Assembly (NCBI RefSeq): GCF_046630445.1
Contig: NC_092339.1
Location: 55,785,501 to 55,849,500 of the forward strand
Direction: 5' to 3'
DNA from: Rutidosis leptorrhynchoides
Taxonomy: Eukaryota > Streptophyta > Magnoliopsida > Asterales > Asteraceae
Length of the DNA stretch: 64,000 nt
The notes beneath the pieces are model-generated. The model was not told the origin of the DNA and did not search any database. It was given only the letters and a program-made list of their open reading frames with translations. Below, in pieces: positions 22,789 to 36,600 of this stretch (its first letter is position 1; each line of letters begins with the position of its first letter). The translations under genes were made by a program, and so were the position numbers.

Positions 22789-25700
22789 TTAAGCTGTTGA
22801 AGGTGTTGACGAATCTTCTGGAAATAGATGCGGGTATTTCTTCTTCATCTGATCTTCACGCTCCCAGGTGAACTCGGGTCCTCTACGAGCATTCCATCGA
22901 ACCTTAACAATTGGTATCTTGTTTTGCTTAAGTCTTTTAACCTCACGATCCATTATTTCGACGGGTTCTTCGATGAATTGAAGTTTTTCGTTGATTTGGA
23001 TTTCATCTAACGGAATAGTGAGATCTTCTTTAGCAAAACATTTCTTCAAATTCGAGACGTGGAAAGTGTTATGTACAGCCGCGAGTTGTTGAGGTAACTC
23101 AAGTCGGTAAGCTACTGGTCCGACACGATCAATAATCTTGAATGGTCCAATATACCTTGGATTTAATTTCCCTCGTTTACCAAATCGAACAACGCCTTTC
23201 CAAGGTGCAACTTTAAGCATGACCATCTCTCCAATTTCAAATTCTATATCTTTTCTTTTAATGTCAGCGTAGCTCTTTTGTCGACTTTGGGCGGTTTTCA
23301 ACCGTTGTTGAATTTGGATGATCTTCTCGGTAGTTTCTTGTATAATCTCCGGACCCGTAATCTGTCTATCCCCCACTTCACTCCAACAAATCGGAGACCT
23401 GCACTTTCTACCATAAAGTGCTTCAAACGGCGCCATCTCAATGCTTGAATGGTAGCTGTTGTTGTAAAAAAATTCTGCTAACGGTAGATGTCGATCCCAA
23501 CTGTTTCCGAAATCAATAACACATGCTCGTAGCATGTCTTCAAGCGTTTGTATCGTCCTTTCGCTCTGCCCATCAGTTTGTGGATGATAGGCAGTACTCA
23601 TGTCTAGACGAGTTCCTAATGCTTGCTGTAATGTCTGCCAGAATCTTGAAATAAATCTGCCATCCCTATCAGAGATAATAGAGATTGGTATTCCATGTCT
23701 GGAGACGACTTCCTTCAAATACAGTCGTGCTAACTTCTCCATCTTGTCATCTTCTCTTATTGGCAGAAAGTGTGCTGATTTGGTGAGACGATCAACTATT
23801 ACCCAAATAGTATCAAAACCACTTGCAGTCCTTGGCAATTTAGTGATGAAATCCATGGTAATGTTTTCCCATTTCCATTCTGGGATTTCAGGTTGTTGAA
23901 GTAGACCTGATGGTTTCTGATGCTCAGCTTTGACCTTAGAACACGTCAAACATTCTCCTACATATTTAGCAACATCGGCTTTCATACCCGGCCACCAAAA
24001 ATGTTTCTTGAGATCCTTGTACATCTTCCCCGTTCCAGGATGTATTGAGTATCTGGTTTTATGAGCTTCTCTAAGTACCATTTCTCTCATATCTCCAAAT
24101 CTTGGTACCCAAATCCTTTCAGCCCTATACCGGGTTCCGTCTTCCCGAATATTAAGATGCTTCTCCGATCCTTTGGGTATTTCATCCTTTAAATTTCCTT
24201 CTTTTAAAACTCCTTGTTGCGCCTCCTTTATTTGAGTAGTAAGGTTATTATGAATCATTATATTCATAGATTTTACTCGAATGGGTTCTCTGTCCTTCCT
24301 GCTCAAGGCATCGGCTACCACATTTGCCTTTCCCGGGTGGTAACGAATCTCAAAGTCGTAATCATTCAATAATTCAATCCACCTACGCTGCCTCATATTC
24401 AGTTGTTTCTGATTAAATATGTGTTGAAGACTTTTGTGGTCGGTATATATAATACTTTTGACCCCATATAAGTAGTGCCTCCAAGTCTTTAATGCAAAAA
24501 CAACCGCGCCTAATTCCAAATCATGCGTCGTATAATTTTGTTCGTGAATCTTCAATTGTCTAGACGCATAAGCAATCACCTTCGTTCGTTGCATTAATAC
24601 ACAACCGAGACCTTGCTTTGATGCGTCACAATAAATCACAAAATCATCATTCCCTTCAGGCAATGACAATATAGGTGCCGTAGTTAGCTTTTTCTTCAAT
24701 AACTGAAACGCTTTCTCTTGTTCATCATTCCATTCAAATTTCTTCCCTTTATGCGTTAATGCAGTCAAGGGTTTTGCTATTCTGGAAAAGTCTTGGATGA
24801 ACCTTCTGTAGTAACCAGCTAGTCCTAAAAACTGGCGTATGTGTTTCAGAGTTTTCGGGGTTTCCCACTTTTCAACAGTTTCTATCTTTGCCGGATCCAC
24901 CTTAATACCTTCTTTGTTCACTATGTGACCGAGGAATTGAACTTCTTCTAACCAAAATGCACACTTTGAAAACTTAGCGTACAGTTTTTCCTTCCTCAAT
25001 ACTTCTAACACCTTTCTCAAATGTTCACCGTGTTCTTGGTCATTCTTTGAGTAAATAAGTATGTCATCAATGAAAACAATGACAAACTTGTCAAGGTATG
25101 GTCCACACACTCGGTTCATAAGGTCCATGAACACAGCTGGTGCATTAGTTAAACCAAACGGCATGACCATAAACTCGTAATGACCGTAACGTGTTCTGAA
25201 AGCAGTCTTTGGAATATCATCTTCTTTCACCCGCATTTGATGATACCCGGAACGTAAGTCAATCTTTGAATAAACAGACGAGCCTTGTAGTTGATCAAAT
25301 AAGTCGTCGATTCTCGGTAGTGGGTAGCGGTTCTTGATGGTAAGTTTGTTCAACTCTCGGTAGTCGATACACAACCTGAATGTACCATCTTTCTTCTTGA
25401 CAAACAAAACAGGAGCTCCCCACGGTGATGTGCTTGGTCGAATGAAACCACGCTCTAAAAGTTCTTGTAATTGGCTTTGCAGTTCTTTCATCTCGCTGGG
25501 TGCGAGTCTGTAAGGAGCACGAGCTATTGGTGCAGCTCCTGGTACAAGATCTATTTGAAATTCAACGGATCGCTGTGGGGGTAATCCCGGTAATTCTTTC
25601 GGAAATACATCGGGAAATTCTTTTGCAATGGGAACATCATTGATGCTCTTTTCTTCAGTTTGTACTTTCTCGACGTGTGCTAGAACAGCATAGCAACCTT

Positions 25701-26504
25701 TTCTTATTAGTTTTTGTGCCTTCAAATTACTAATAAGATGTAGCTTCGTGTTGCCCTTTTCTCCGTACACCATTAAGGGTTTTCCTTTTTCTCGTATAAT
25801 GCGAATTGCATTTTTGTAACAAACGATCTCTGCTTTCACTTCTTTCAACCAGTCCATACCGATTATCACATCAAAACTCCCTAACTCTACTGGTATCAAA
25901 TCAATCTTAAATGTTTCGCTAACCAGTTTAATTTCTCGATTCCGACATATATTATCTGCTGAAATTAATTTACCATTTGCTAATTCGAGTAAAAATTTAC
26001 TATCCAAAGGCGTCAATGGACAACTTAATTTAGCACAAAAATCTCTACTCATATAGCTTCTATCCGCACCCGAATCAAATAAAACGTAAGCAGATTTATT
26101 GTCAATAAGAAACGTACCCGTAACAAGCTCCGGGTCTTCCTGTGCCTCTGCCGCATTAATATTGAAAACTCTTCCGCGGCCTTGTCCATTCGTGTTCTCC
26201 TGGTTCGGGCAATTTCTAATAATGTGGCCCGGTTTTCCACATTTATAACAAACTACATTGGCATAACTTGCTCCGACACTACTTGCTCCGCCATTACTCG
26301 TTCCGACACCATTTGTTCCTTTCGTTCTATTAACCCCTGGTCCGTAGACCTCACACTTCGCCGCGCTATGACCATTTCTTTTACACTTGTTGCAAAATTT
26401 GGTGCAGAACCCCGAGTGATTCTTTTCACACCTTTGGCATAGCTGCTTCTGATTGTTGTTGTTGTTGCGGTTATTATTGTTGTTAAGATGATTGTTGTGG
26501 TTGC

Positions 26505-26535
<31 letters not shown>

Positions 26536-27369
26536 GGGCCGTTTGTTGTAGTTGCGATTGATGTTGCGATTGTTAGGATAGTTGTTGCGATTATTGTTAT
26601 AATTGCTGTTGTTATTGTATTGGTGATTCTTATCACCGTTTTCCTCCCACTTTCTTTTGACTTGCTTCACATTGGCCTCTTCAGCAGTCTGTTCTTTAAT
26701 TCTTTCTTCAATTTGGTTCACGAGTTTGTGAGCCATTCTACATGCCTGTTGTATGGAGGCGGGCTCGTGTGAACTTATATCTTCTTGGATTCTTTCCGGT
26801 AATCCTTTCACAAACGCGTCGATCTTCTCTTCCTCATCTTCGAATGCTCCCGGACACAATAGGCACAATTCTGTGAATCGTCTTTCGTACGTGGTAATAT
26901 CAAATCCTTGGGTTCGTAACCCTCTAAGTTCTGTCTTGAGCTTATTGACCTCGGTTCTGGGACGGTACTTCTCGTTCATCAAGTGCTTGAATGCTGACCA
27001 CGGTAGTGCGTACGCATCGTCTTGTCCCACTTGCTCTAGATAGGTATTCCACCATGTTAACGCAGAACCTGTGAAGGTATGCGTAGCGTACTTCACTTTG
27101 TCCTCTTCAGTACACTTACTTATGGCAAACACCGATTCAACCTTCTCGGTCCACCGTTTCAATCCGATCGGTCCTTCGGTTCCATCAAATTCCAAAGGTT
27201 TGCAGGCAGTGAATTCTTTGTAGGTGCATCCTACACGATTTCCTGTACTGCTAGATCCAAGGTTATTGTTGGTATGTAGCGCAGCCTGTACTGCGGCTAT
27301 GTTTGAAGCTAGAAAAGTACGGAATTCCTCTTCATTCATATTCACGGTGTGTCGAGTAGTCGGTGCCAT
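22789..27369 (-). CDS. Element C gag-pol polyprotein, intact
   Basis: Open from [10 protein letters not shown] (27369; an upstream in-frame ATG is at 27405) to the stop at 22789. Same domains as A: gag, Asn-rich tract, two CCHC knuckles, protease DSGA, RT FIDD, RNase H with TDHKSL intact, integrase, chromodomain-like tail [10 protein letters not shown]. It is one codon longer than A, from one more Asn in the repeat tract. Scattered substitutions relative to A (for example IDKF/LDKF near the RT active site, VFPKE preceded by D rather than G) do not hit visible catalytic residues. Confidence 0.95.
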
Positions 27370-27710
27370 TTCCTTCAAAATAGTTAAATGGAACAAGTTA
27401 ATCATACAGAATATTAAGAGTAGTTAATAGTATTTCGTAGCATAATATGAACTCATTTATAAAAGCTTTTTCTTCATATTAGCGTTTTATAAGTTTAAAT
27501 TCGGGTAGTACCTACCCGTTAAGTTCATACTTAGTAGCTAATATACAATTCAACTACTACAATTCTATATGAAAAACTGATTATAATAATATTTCGCGTT
27601 CAAACTTTTACACAATATTTTACAAACTTACAATACCGCTTATTTTACATATAGCATGAAATATAGCACACAATAAATTTGATACAAGATGGTTGTGAAG
27701 ATAATTCTAG
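27370..27710 (-). other. Spacer between F-box ORF and gag in C
   Basis: Noncoding, with the palindromic 3'-boundary-like motif at 27502-27518 (CGGGTAG-TAC-CTACCCG). Otherwise AT-rich with no ORF. Confidence 0.6.
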
Positions 27711-28394
27711 CTAGTACACAAGTCGTTCAGCAAATGCAATAAAGACACGTAATTCATACGTCCAGAAACAAGTCATGCATTCTGGTTTTACTAGGATTAC
27801 TTCCCATCCTTGGTCTTGTGGAACATAACCGTTATGGCCGTTGATAAGACAGCGTGTTGTAACGTCGTCAAAGGGACGAGGGTTACGTAATGACCAACAG
27901 TCTCGTAATAACCTAAAAACCTCATTTCTTACCCCAATTACCGACTCCGTCACTTGAGGGAACGTTTTGTTTAATAGTTGTAGCCCGATGTTCTGGTTCT
28001 CACTTTGGTGAGAAGCGAACATTACTAACCCGTAAGCATAACATGCTTCTTTATGTTGCATGTTAGCCGCTTTTTCTAAATCACGAAGTCCTATATTTGG
28101 ATATACTGAGTCAAAATAATTTCTTAACCCGTTGCGTAAAATAGCATTTGGGTTCCCCACAATATATGCGTCAAAGTAAACACATCGTAACTTATGGATT
28201 TCCCAATGTGATATCCCCCATCTTCCGAACGAAAGCCTTTTATAAACCAAATCATTCTTGGAACGTTCTTCGAATGTCTTACAAACTGATCTCGCCTTAA
28301 ATAGTTGTGCCGAGGAATTCTGACCGACTCTAGACAAGATTTCATCAATCATGTCTCCGGGTAGGTCTCTTAAAATATTGAGTTGTCTATCCAT
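27711..28394 (-). CDS. Element C F-box protein (227 aa)
   Basis: Full-length partner of the A copy: starts MDRQLNILRDLPGDMIDEIL and ends AFAERLVY. About ten residues differ from A (such as P5L, V to D in SKNDLVYK, K to Q in SENQNIG). The F-box core and the Sel1-like segment are unchanged. An acceptor-like TCTATTTTACAG lies just upstream, as in A. Two intact copies and one recently split copy show the gene is part of the family and not a one-off capture. Whether selection acts on the protein needs a substitution-rate test. Confidence 0.8.
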   Translation of the reverse strand: MDRQLNILRDLPGDMIDEILSRVGQNSSAQLFKARSVCKTFEERSKNDLVYKRLSFGRWGISHWEIHKLRCVYFDAYIVGNPNAILRNGLRNYFDSVYPNIGLRDLEKAANMQHKEACYAYGLVMFASHQSENQNIGLQLLNKTFPQVTESVIGVRNEVFRLLRDCWSLRNPRPFDDVTTRCLINGHNGYVPQDQGWEVILVKPECMTCFWTYELRVFIAFAERLVY

Positions 28395-28530
28395 TTTGTG
28401 TTTTTAAACTGTAAAATAGACAAGAGTTAGATTCATAAAAAAATACTTATTAATACAAGCAATTTTTACATATATCATAAAGCATACGAACACTATATTA
28501 CATATATTACACCACACGAATACAACTATC

Positions 28531-29145
28531 TTATTCCGACTCGCTCGTTTCTTCTTCTTCGGTTTTGGTTCGTTTTGCCAAGTTTCTAGGGATATATGAT
28601 GTTCCCCTAATACGAGCCGTAATTTTCCACATTGGTTTAGAAAAACCTGGTGGTTTAGAGGTTCCCGGGTCATTGTTACAACTTAAGGACTTCGGGGGTT
28701 GACGATACATATAAAGTTCATCGGGGTTGGAATTAGATTTCTCTATTTTTATGCCCTTTCCCTTATTATTTTCTTTTGCCTTTTTAAATTCAGTTGGGGT
28801 AATTTCTATAACATCATCGGAATTCTCGTCGGAATCCGATTCATCGGAGAATTGGTAATCCTCCCAATATTTTGCTTCCTTGGCGGAAACACCATTGACC
28901 ATAATTAACCTTGGTCGGTTGGTTGAGGATTCTCTTTTACTTAACCGTTTTATTATTTCCCCCACCGGTTCTATTTCTTCTTCCGGTTCCGATTCTTCTT
29001 CCGGTTCCGATTCTTCTTCCGGTTCTGACTCTTCTTCCGGTTCCTCTTCGGGAACTTGTGAATCAGTCCACGAATCATTCCAATTTACATTTGACTCTTC
29101 ATTATTATTAGGTGAGTCAATGGGACTTGTTCTAGAGGTAGACAT
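28531..29145 (-). CDS. Element C acidic accessory ORF (204 aa)
   Basis: Same length and layout as the A copy: serine/asparagine-rich start, EPEEES repeats, basic KRLSKRESS patch, SDESDSDENSDD, charged end. Differences include RQPPKS for RQRPKS and ARIRGTSY for ARIRGTSC. No recognised domain. First ORF after the primer site. Confidence 0.72.
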   Translation of the reverse strand: MSTSRTSPIDSPNNNEESNVNWNDSWTDSQVPEEEPEEESEPEEESEPEEESEPEEEIEPVGEIIKRLSKRESSTNRPRLIMVNGVSAKEAKYWEDYQFSDESDSDENSDDVIEITPTEFKKAKENNKGKGIKIEKSNSNPDELYMYRQPPKSLSCNNDPGTSKPPGFSKPMWKITARIRGTSYIPRNLAKRTKTEEEETSESE

Positions 29146-29340
29146 CTATCACATAATATCAAACATGTTAAGAGATTAATATATCACATAATATTCATAT
29201 GTTAAAAATATATAGTTTCCAACAAAAATGTTAAGCAATCATTTTTAAAGAAAACACGGTCGAAGTCCAGACTCACTAATGCATCCTAACAAACTCGATA
29301 AGACACACTAATGCAAATTTTCTGGTTCTCTAAGACCAAC

Positions 29341-29354
29341 GCTCTGATACCAAC
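29341..29354 (-). other. Primer-binding site of element C
   Basis: Minus strand reads TGGTATCAGAGC (29352 to 29341), a perfect initiator-Met primer site, two bases from the 5' LTR end. A and B carry one mismatch at the seventh to eighth base. Confidence 0.9.
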
Positions 29355-32300
29355 TGAAATGTCCCGTTCTTATTGATTAAAAACGTTCCATATTAATTGA
29401 TTTCATTGCGAGGTTTTTGACCTCTATATGAGACGTTTTTCAAAGACTGCATTCATTTTAAAACAAACCATAACCTTTATTTCATCAATAAAGGTTTAAA
29501 AAGCTTTACGTAGATTATCAAAAAAATGATAATCTAAAATATCCTGTTTACACACGACCATTACATAATGGTTTACAATACAAATATGTTACAACAAAAT
29601 AAGTTTCTTGAATGCAGTTTTTACACAATATCATACAAGCATGGACTCCAAATCTCGTCCTTATTTAAGTATGCTACAGCGGAAGCTCTTAATAATCACC
29701 TGAGAATAAACATGCTTAAAACGTCAACAAAAATGTTGGTGAGTTATAGGTTTAACCTATATATATCAAATCATAATAATAGACCACAAGATTTCATATT
29801 TCAATACACATCCCATACATAGAGATAAAAATCATTCATATGGTGAACACCTGGTAACCGACATTAACAAGATGCATATATAAGAATATCCCCATCATTC
29901 CGGGACACCCTTCGGATATGATATAAATTTCGAAGTACTAAAGCATCCGGTACTTTGGATGGGGTTTGTTAAGCCCAATAGATCTATCTTTAGGATTCGC
30001 GTCAATTAGGGTGTCTGTTCCCTAATTCTTAGATTACCAGACTTAATAAAAAGGGGCATATTCGATTTCGATAATTCAACCATAGAATGTAGTTTCACGT
30101 ACTTGTGTCTATTTTGTAAATCATTTATAAAACCTGCATGTATTCTCATCCCAAAAATATTAGATTTTAAAAGTGGGACTATAACTCACTTTCACAGATT
30201 TTTACTTCGTCGGGAAGTAAGACTTAGCCACTGGTTGATTCACGAACCTATAACAATATATACATATATATCAAAGTATGTTCAAAATATATTTACAACA
30301 CTTTTAATATATTTTGATGTTTTAAGTTTATTAAGTCAGCTGTCCTCGTTAGTAACCTACAACTAGTTGTCCACAGTTAGATGTACAGAAATAAATCGAT
30401 AAATATTATCTTGAATCAATCCACGACCCAGTGTATACGTATCTCAGTATTGATCACAACTCAAACTATATATATTTTGGAATCAACCTCAACCCTGTAT
30501 AGCTAACTCCAACATTCACATATAGAGTGTCTATGGTTGTTCCGAAATATATATAGATGTGTCGACATGATAGGTCGAAACATTGTATACGTGTCTATGG
30601 TATCTCAAGATTACATAATATACAATACAAGTTGATTAAGTTATGGTTGGAATAGATTTGTTACCAATTTTCACGTAGCTAAAATGATAAAAATTATCCA
30701 ATCTTGTTTTACCCATAACTTCTTCATTTTAAATCCGTTTTGAATGAATCAAATTGCTATGGTTTCATATTGAACTGTATTTTATGAATCTAAACAGAAA
30801 AAGTATAGGTTTATAGTCGGAAAAATAAGTTACAAGTCGTTTTTGTAAAGGTAGTCATTTCAGTCGAAAGAACGACGTCTAGATGACCATTTTAGAAAAC
30901 ATACTTCCACTTTGAGTTTAACCATAATTTTTGGATATAGTTTCATGTTCATAATAAAAATCATTTTCTCAGAATAACAACTTTTAAATCAAAGTTTATC
31001 ATAGTTTTTAATTAACTAACCCAAAACAGCCCGCGGTGTTACTACGACGGCGTAAATCCGGTTTTACGGTGTTTTTCGTGTTTCCAGGTTTTAAATCATT
31101 AAGTTAGCATATCATATAGATATAGAACATGTGTTTAATTAATTTTAAAAGTCAAGTTAGAAGGATTAACTTTTGTTTGCGAACAAGTTTAGAATTAACT
31201 AAACTATGTTCTAGTGATTACGAGTTTAGACCTTCGAATAAGATAGTTTTATATATATGAATCGAATGATGTTATGAACATCATTACTACCTCAAGTTTA
31301 GTAGGTAAACCTACTGGAAGTAACAAGAAATGATCTAGCTTCAAAGGATCTTGGATGGCTTGAAAGTTCTTGAAGTAGGATCATGACACAAAAACAAGTT
31401 CAAGTAAGATTTTTGCTCGAATTAAGATAGTTTATAGTTATAGAAATTGAATCAAAGTTTGAATATGAATATTACCTTGAATAAGAAAGATAACCTACTG
31501 TATATAACAAAGGTTTCTTGATCTTAGATGATTACTTGGAATGGATTAGAAAGCTTGGAAGTAATTTAGTAAACTTGAAGGGATTTTTGAAGTGTTCTTG
31601 AAGTGTTCTTCCTATGATGATTATAGCTTGATTCTTGAAGTGATTTTTGATGAAGATGATGATTAACTACTGGAAAAATACGTTCATAATAGTGTGGGTG
31701 TGTTGAGAGAGAATTAGAAAGAGATTTGGAAGTGAAATGGAGTGAATGATGAGTGTTAATTGGTGAGTGGTGAGTGGGGTTAAAAGGAGTTCTAGTTAGT
31801 TGACTAGCTCATGGTAGAAGTTAAAATTGATTAGTCATACATGACATAATCAAGAGTGGAATCCCATGCTAGTTCCTATTGGTATATACCCATAGTAAGT
31901 ACGTTTTGAAGCTGTGTATAATACGGGTAAGAATACGACTAGAATTCTTGATGAAAGAAAAGAATGGGAAAGTAACTGTAACCATTTTCGTTAAGTATGA
32001 GTGTTTTGATATATGTCTTGAAGTCTTCCAAAAGTATTTCAATACATCTAAATACACTACATGTATATACATTTTAACGGAGTCGTTAAGTCATCGTTAG
32101 TCGTTACATGTAAGTGTTGTTTTGAAACCTTTAAGTTAACGATCTCAATTAATGTTGTTAACCCATTGTTTATTATATCTAATGAGATGTTAAATTATTA
32201 TATTATCATGATATTATGATATATTAATATATCTTAATATGATATATATACATTTAAATGTCGTTACAACGATAATCGTTACATATATGTCTCGTTTCGA

Positions 32301-32606
32301 AATCCTTAAGTTAGTAGTCTTGTTTATATGTATATAACTCATTGTTAATATACTTATGGAGATACTTACTTATCATAATCTCATGTTAACCATATGTATA
32401 TCCATATATATATCGTCAAGTCGTTTTTACAAGTTTTAACGTTCGTGAATCGCCGGTCAACTTGGGTGGTCAATTGTCTATATGAAACATATTTCAATTA
32501 ATCAAGTCTTAACAAGTTTGATTGCTTAACATGTTGGAAACATTTAATCATGTAAATATCAATCTCAATTAATATATATAAACATGGAAAAGTTCGGGTC
32601 ACTACA
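29355..32606 (-). repeat. 5' LTR of element C
   Basis: 3252 bp, nearly identical to 19502-22753. Its right end (TGTAGTGACCCG on the minus strand) is followed by GTAGG and then by the start of B's F-box ORF. Hairpin at 30004-30027. Confidence 0.95.
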
Positions 32607-32640
32607 GTAGGTCTCTTAAAATATTGGGTTGTCTATCCAT
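32607..32640 (-). pseudogene. First codons of element B's F-box ORF
   Basis: Minus strand from 32640 reads MDRQPNILRDL, then C begins. The rest of the gene is at 18847-19501. The acceptor-like tract CTATTTTACAG lies upstream (about 32655-32665), as in A and C. Confidence 0.85.
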
Positions 32641-32777
32641 TTTGTGTTTTTATACTGTAAAATAGATAAGAGTTAGATTCATAAAAAAAATACTTATTAA
32701 TACAAGCAATTTTTACATATATCATAAAGCATAAGCACACTATATTACATATATTACACCACACGAATACAACTATC

Positions 32778-33392
32778 TTATTCCAACTCGCTTGTTTCTT
32801 CTTCTTCGGTTTTAGTTCGTTTTGCCAAGTTTATAGGGATATATGATGTTCCCCTAATACGAGCCGTCGTTTTCCACATTGGTTTAGAAAAACTTGGTGG
32901 TTTAGAGGTTCCCGGGTCATTGTTACAACTTAAGGACTTCGGGGGTTGACGATAGATATAAAGTTCATCGGGGTTGGAATTCGATTTCTTTATTTTTATG
33001 CCCTTTCCCTTATTATTTTCTTTTGCCTTTTTAAATTCAGTTGGGGTAATTTCTATAACATCATCGGAATTCTCGTCGGAATCCGATTCATCGGAGAATT
33101 GGTAATCCTCCCAATATTTTGCTTCCTTGGCGGAAACACCATTGACCATAATTAACCTTGGTCGGTTGGTTGAGGATTTTCTTTTACTTAACCGTTTTAT
33201 TATTTCTCCCACCGGTTCTATTTCTTCATCCGGTTCCGATTCTTCTTCCGGTTCCGATTCTTCTTCCGGTTCCGACTCTTCTTCCGGTTCCTCTTCGGGA
33301 ACTTGTGAATCAGTCCACGAATCATTCCAATTTACATTTGACTCTTCATTATTATTAGGTGAGTCAATGGGACTTGTTCTAGAGGTAGACAT
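32778..33392 (-). CDS. Element B acidic accessory ORF (204 aa)
   Basis: Still open although the rest of B is broken. Same EPEEES repeats (last unit EPDEE as in A), basic patch KRLSKRKSS and acidic middle. Ends EEEETSELE rather than ETSESE. Function unknown. The intact frame in an otherwise decayed element may just reflect its short length. Confidence 0.65.
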   Translation of the reverse strand: MSTSRTSPIDSPNNNEESNVNWNDSWTDSQVPEEEPEEESEPEEESEPEEESEPDEEIEPVGEIIKRLSKRKSSTNRPRLIMVNGVSAKEAKYWEDYQFSDESDSDENSDDVIEITPTEFKKAKENNKGKGIKIKKSNSNPDELYIYRQPPKSLSCNNDPGTSKPPSFSKPMWKTTARIRGTSYIPINLAKRTKTEEEETSELE

Positions 33393-33587
33393 CTATCACA
33401 TAATATCAAACGCGTTAAGAGATTAATATATCACATAATATTCACATGTTAAAAATATATAGTTTCCAACAAAATTTGTTAAGCAATCATTTTTCAAGTA
33501 AACACGGTCGAAGTCCAGACTCACTAATGCATCCTAACAAACTCGATAAGACACACTAATGCAAAATTCTGGTTCTCTAAGACCAAC

Positions 33588-33601
33588 GCTCGGATACCAA
33601 C
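33588..33601 (-). other. Primer-binding site of element B
   Basis: Minus strand TGGTATCCGAGC (33599 to 33588), two bases from the LTR, same one-mismatch variant as A. Confidence 0.85.
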
Positions 33602-36600
33602 TGAAAAGTCCCGTTCTAATTGATTAAAAACGTTCCATATTAATTGATTTCGTTGCGAGGTTTTGACCTCTATATGAGATGTTTTTCAAAGACTGCATTC
33701 ATTTTAAAACAAACCATAACCTTTATTTATTCAATAAAGGTTTAAAAAGCTTTACGTAGATTATCAAATAATGATAATCTAAAATATCCTGTTTACACAC
33801 GACCATTACATAATGGTTTACAATACAAATATGTTACAACAAAATAAGTTTCTTGAATGCAGTTTTTACACAATATCATACAAGCATGGACTCCAAATCT
33901 CGTCCTTATTTAAGTATGCGATAGCGGAAGCTCTTAATAATTACCTGAGAATAAACATGCTTAAAACGTCAACAAAAATGTTGGTGAGTTATAGGTTTAA
34001 CCTATATATATCAAATCATAATAATAGACCACAAGATTTCATATTTCAATACACATCCCATACATAGAGATAAAAATCATTCATATGGTGAACACCTGGT
34101 AACCGACATTAACAAGATGCATATATAAGAATATCCCCATCATTCCGGAACACCCTTCGGATATGATATAAATTTCGAAGTACTAAAGCATCCGGTACTT
34201 TAGATGGGGTTTGTTAGGCCCAATAGATCTATCTTTAGGATTCGCGTCAATTAGGGTGTCTGTTCCCTAATTCTTAAATTACCAGACTTAATAAAAAGGG
34301 GCATATTCGATTTCGATAATTCAACCATAGAATGTAGTTTCACGTACTTGTGTCTATTTTGTAAATCATTTATAAAACCTGCATGTATTCTCATCCCAAA
34401 AATATTAGATTTTAAAAGTGGGACTATAACTCACTTTCACAGATTTTTACTTCGTCGGGAAGTAAGACTTGGCCACTGGTTGATTCACGAACCTATAGCA
34501 ATATATACATATATATCAAAGTATGTTCAAAATATATTTACAACACTTTTAATATATTTTGATGTTTTAAGTTTATTAAGTCAGCTGTCCTCGTTAGTAA
34601 CCTACAACTAGTTGTCCACAGTTAGATGTACAGAAATAAATCGATAAATATTATCTTGAATCAATCCACAAACCAGTGTATACGTATCTCAGTATTGATC
34701 ACAACTCAAACTATATATATTTTGGAATCAACCTCAACCCTGTATAGCTAACTCCAACATTCACATATAGAGTGTCTATGGTTGTTCCGAAATATATATA
34801 GATGTGTCGACATGATAGGTCGAAACATTGTATACGTGTCTATGGTATCTCAAGATTACATAATATACAATACAAGTTGATTAAGTTATGGTTGGAATAG
34901 ATTTGTTACCAATTTTCACGTAGCTAAAATGAGAAAAATTATCCAATCTTGTTTTACCCATAACTTCTTCATTTTAAATCCGTTTTGAGTGAATCAAATT
35001 GCTATGGTTTCATATTTAACTCTATTTTATGAATCTAAATAGAAAAATTATAGGTTTATAGTCAGAAAAATAAGTTACAAGTCGTTTTTGTAAAGGTAGT
35101 CATTTCAGTCGAAAGAACGACGTCTAGATGACCATTTTAGAAAACATACTTCCACTTTGAGTTTAACCATAATTTTTGGATATAGTTTCATGTTCATAAT
35201 AAAAATCATTTTCTCAGAATAACAACTTTTAAATCAAAGTTTATCATAGTTTTTAATTAACTAACCCAAAACAGCCCGCGGTGTTACTACGACGGCGTAA
35301 ATCCGGTTTTACGGTGTTTTTCGTGTCTCCAGGTTTTAAATCATTAAGTTAGCATATCATATAGATATAGAACATGTGTTTAGTTGATTTTAAAAGTCAA
35401 GTTAGAAGGATTAACTTTTGTTTGCGAACAAGTTTAGAATTAACTAAACTATGTTCTAGTGATTACAAGTTTAAACCTTCGAATAAGATAGCTTTATATG
35501 TATGAATCGAATGATGTTATGAATATCATTACTACCTTAAGTTCCTTGGATAAACCTACTGGAAAAGATAAAAATGGATCTAGCTTCAGCGGATCCTTGG
35601 ATGGCTCGAAGTTCTTGAAGCAGAATCATGACACGAAAACAAGTTCAAGTAAGATCATCACTTGAAATAAGATTGTTATAGTTATAGAAATTGAACCAAA
35701 GTTTGAATATGATTATTACTTTGTATTAGAATGATAACCTACTGTAAGAAACAAAGATTTCTTGAGGTTGGATGATCACCTTACAAGATTGGAAGTGAGC
35801 TAGCAAACTTGAAAGTATTCTTGATTTTATGTAACTAGAACTTGTAGAATATATGAAGAACACTTAGAACTTGAAGATAGAACTTGAGAGAGATCAATTA
35901 GATGAAGAAAATTGAAGAATGAAAGTGTTTGTTAGTGTTGTTGGTCGTTGGTGTATGGATTAGATATAAAGGATATGTAATTTTGTTTTCATGTAAATAA
36001 GTCATGAATGATTACTCATATTTTTGTAATTTTATGAGATATTTCATGCTAGTTGCCAAATGATGGTTCCCACATGTGTTAGGTGACTCACATGGGCTGC
36101 TAAGAGCTGATCATTGGAGTGTATATACCAATAGTACATACATCTAAAAGCTGTGTATTGTACGAGTACGAATACGGGTGCATACGAGTAGAATTGTTGA
36201 TGAAACTGAACGAGGATGTAATTGTAAGCATTTTTGTTAAGTAGAAGTATTTTGATAAGTGTATTTAAGTCTTTCAAAAGTGTATAAATACATATTAAAA
36301 CACTACATGTATATACATTTTAACTGAGTCGTTAAGTCATCGTTAGTCGTTACATGTAAGTGTTGTTTTGAAACCTTTAGGTTAACGATCTTGTTAAATG
36401 TTGTTAACCCAATGTTTATAATATCAAATGAGATTTTAAATTATTATATTATCATGATATTATCATGTATGAATATCTCTTAATATGATATATATACATT
36501 AAATGTCTTTACAACGATAATTGTTACATATATGTCTCGTTTAAAAATCATTAAGTTAGTAGTCTTGTTTTTACATATGTAGTTCATTGTTAATATACTT

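Larger units (their letters stand above)
19502..32606 (-). mobile_element. Element C: full-length, young F-box-carrying Ty3/Gypsy element
   Basis: LTRs are 19502-22753 and 29355-32606, both 3252 bp. I saw only about three differences between them (near 21714/31563, 22208/32061 and 22431/32278). The flanks are GTAGC on the left and GTAGG on the right. The uninterrupted site in A reads CGGGTAGGTCTC, so the duplication is GTAGG with one changed base. All three ORFs are open and the primer site is perfect. This is the youngest insertion I can date here. Confidence 0.95.
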
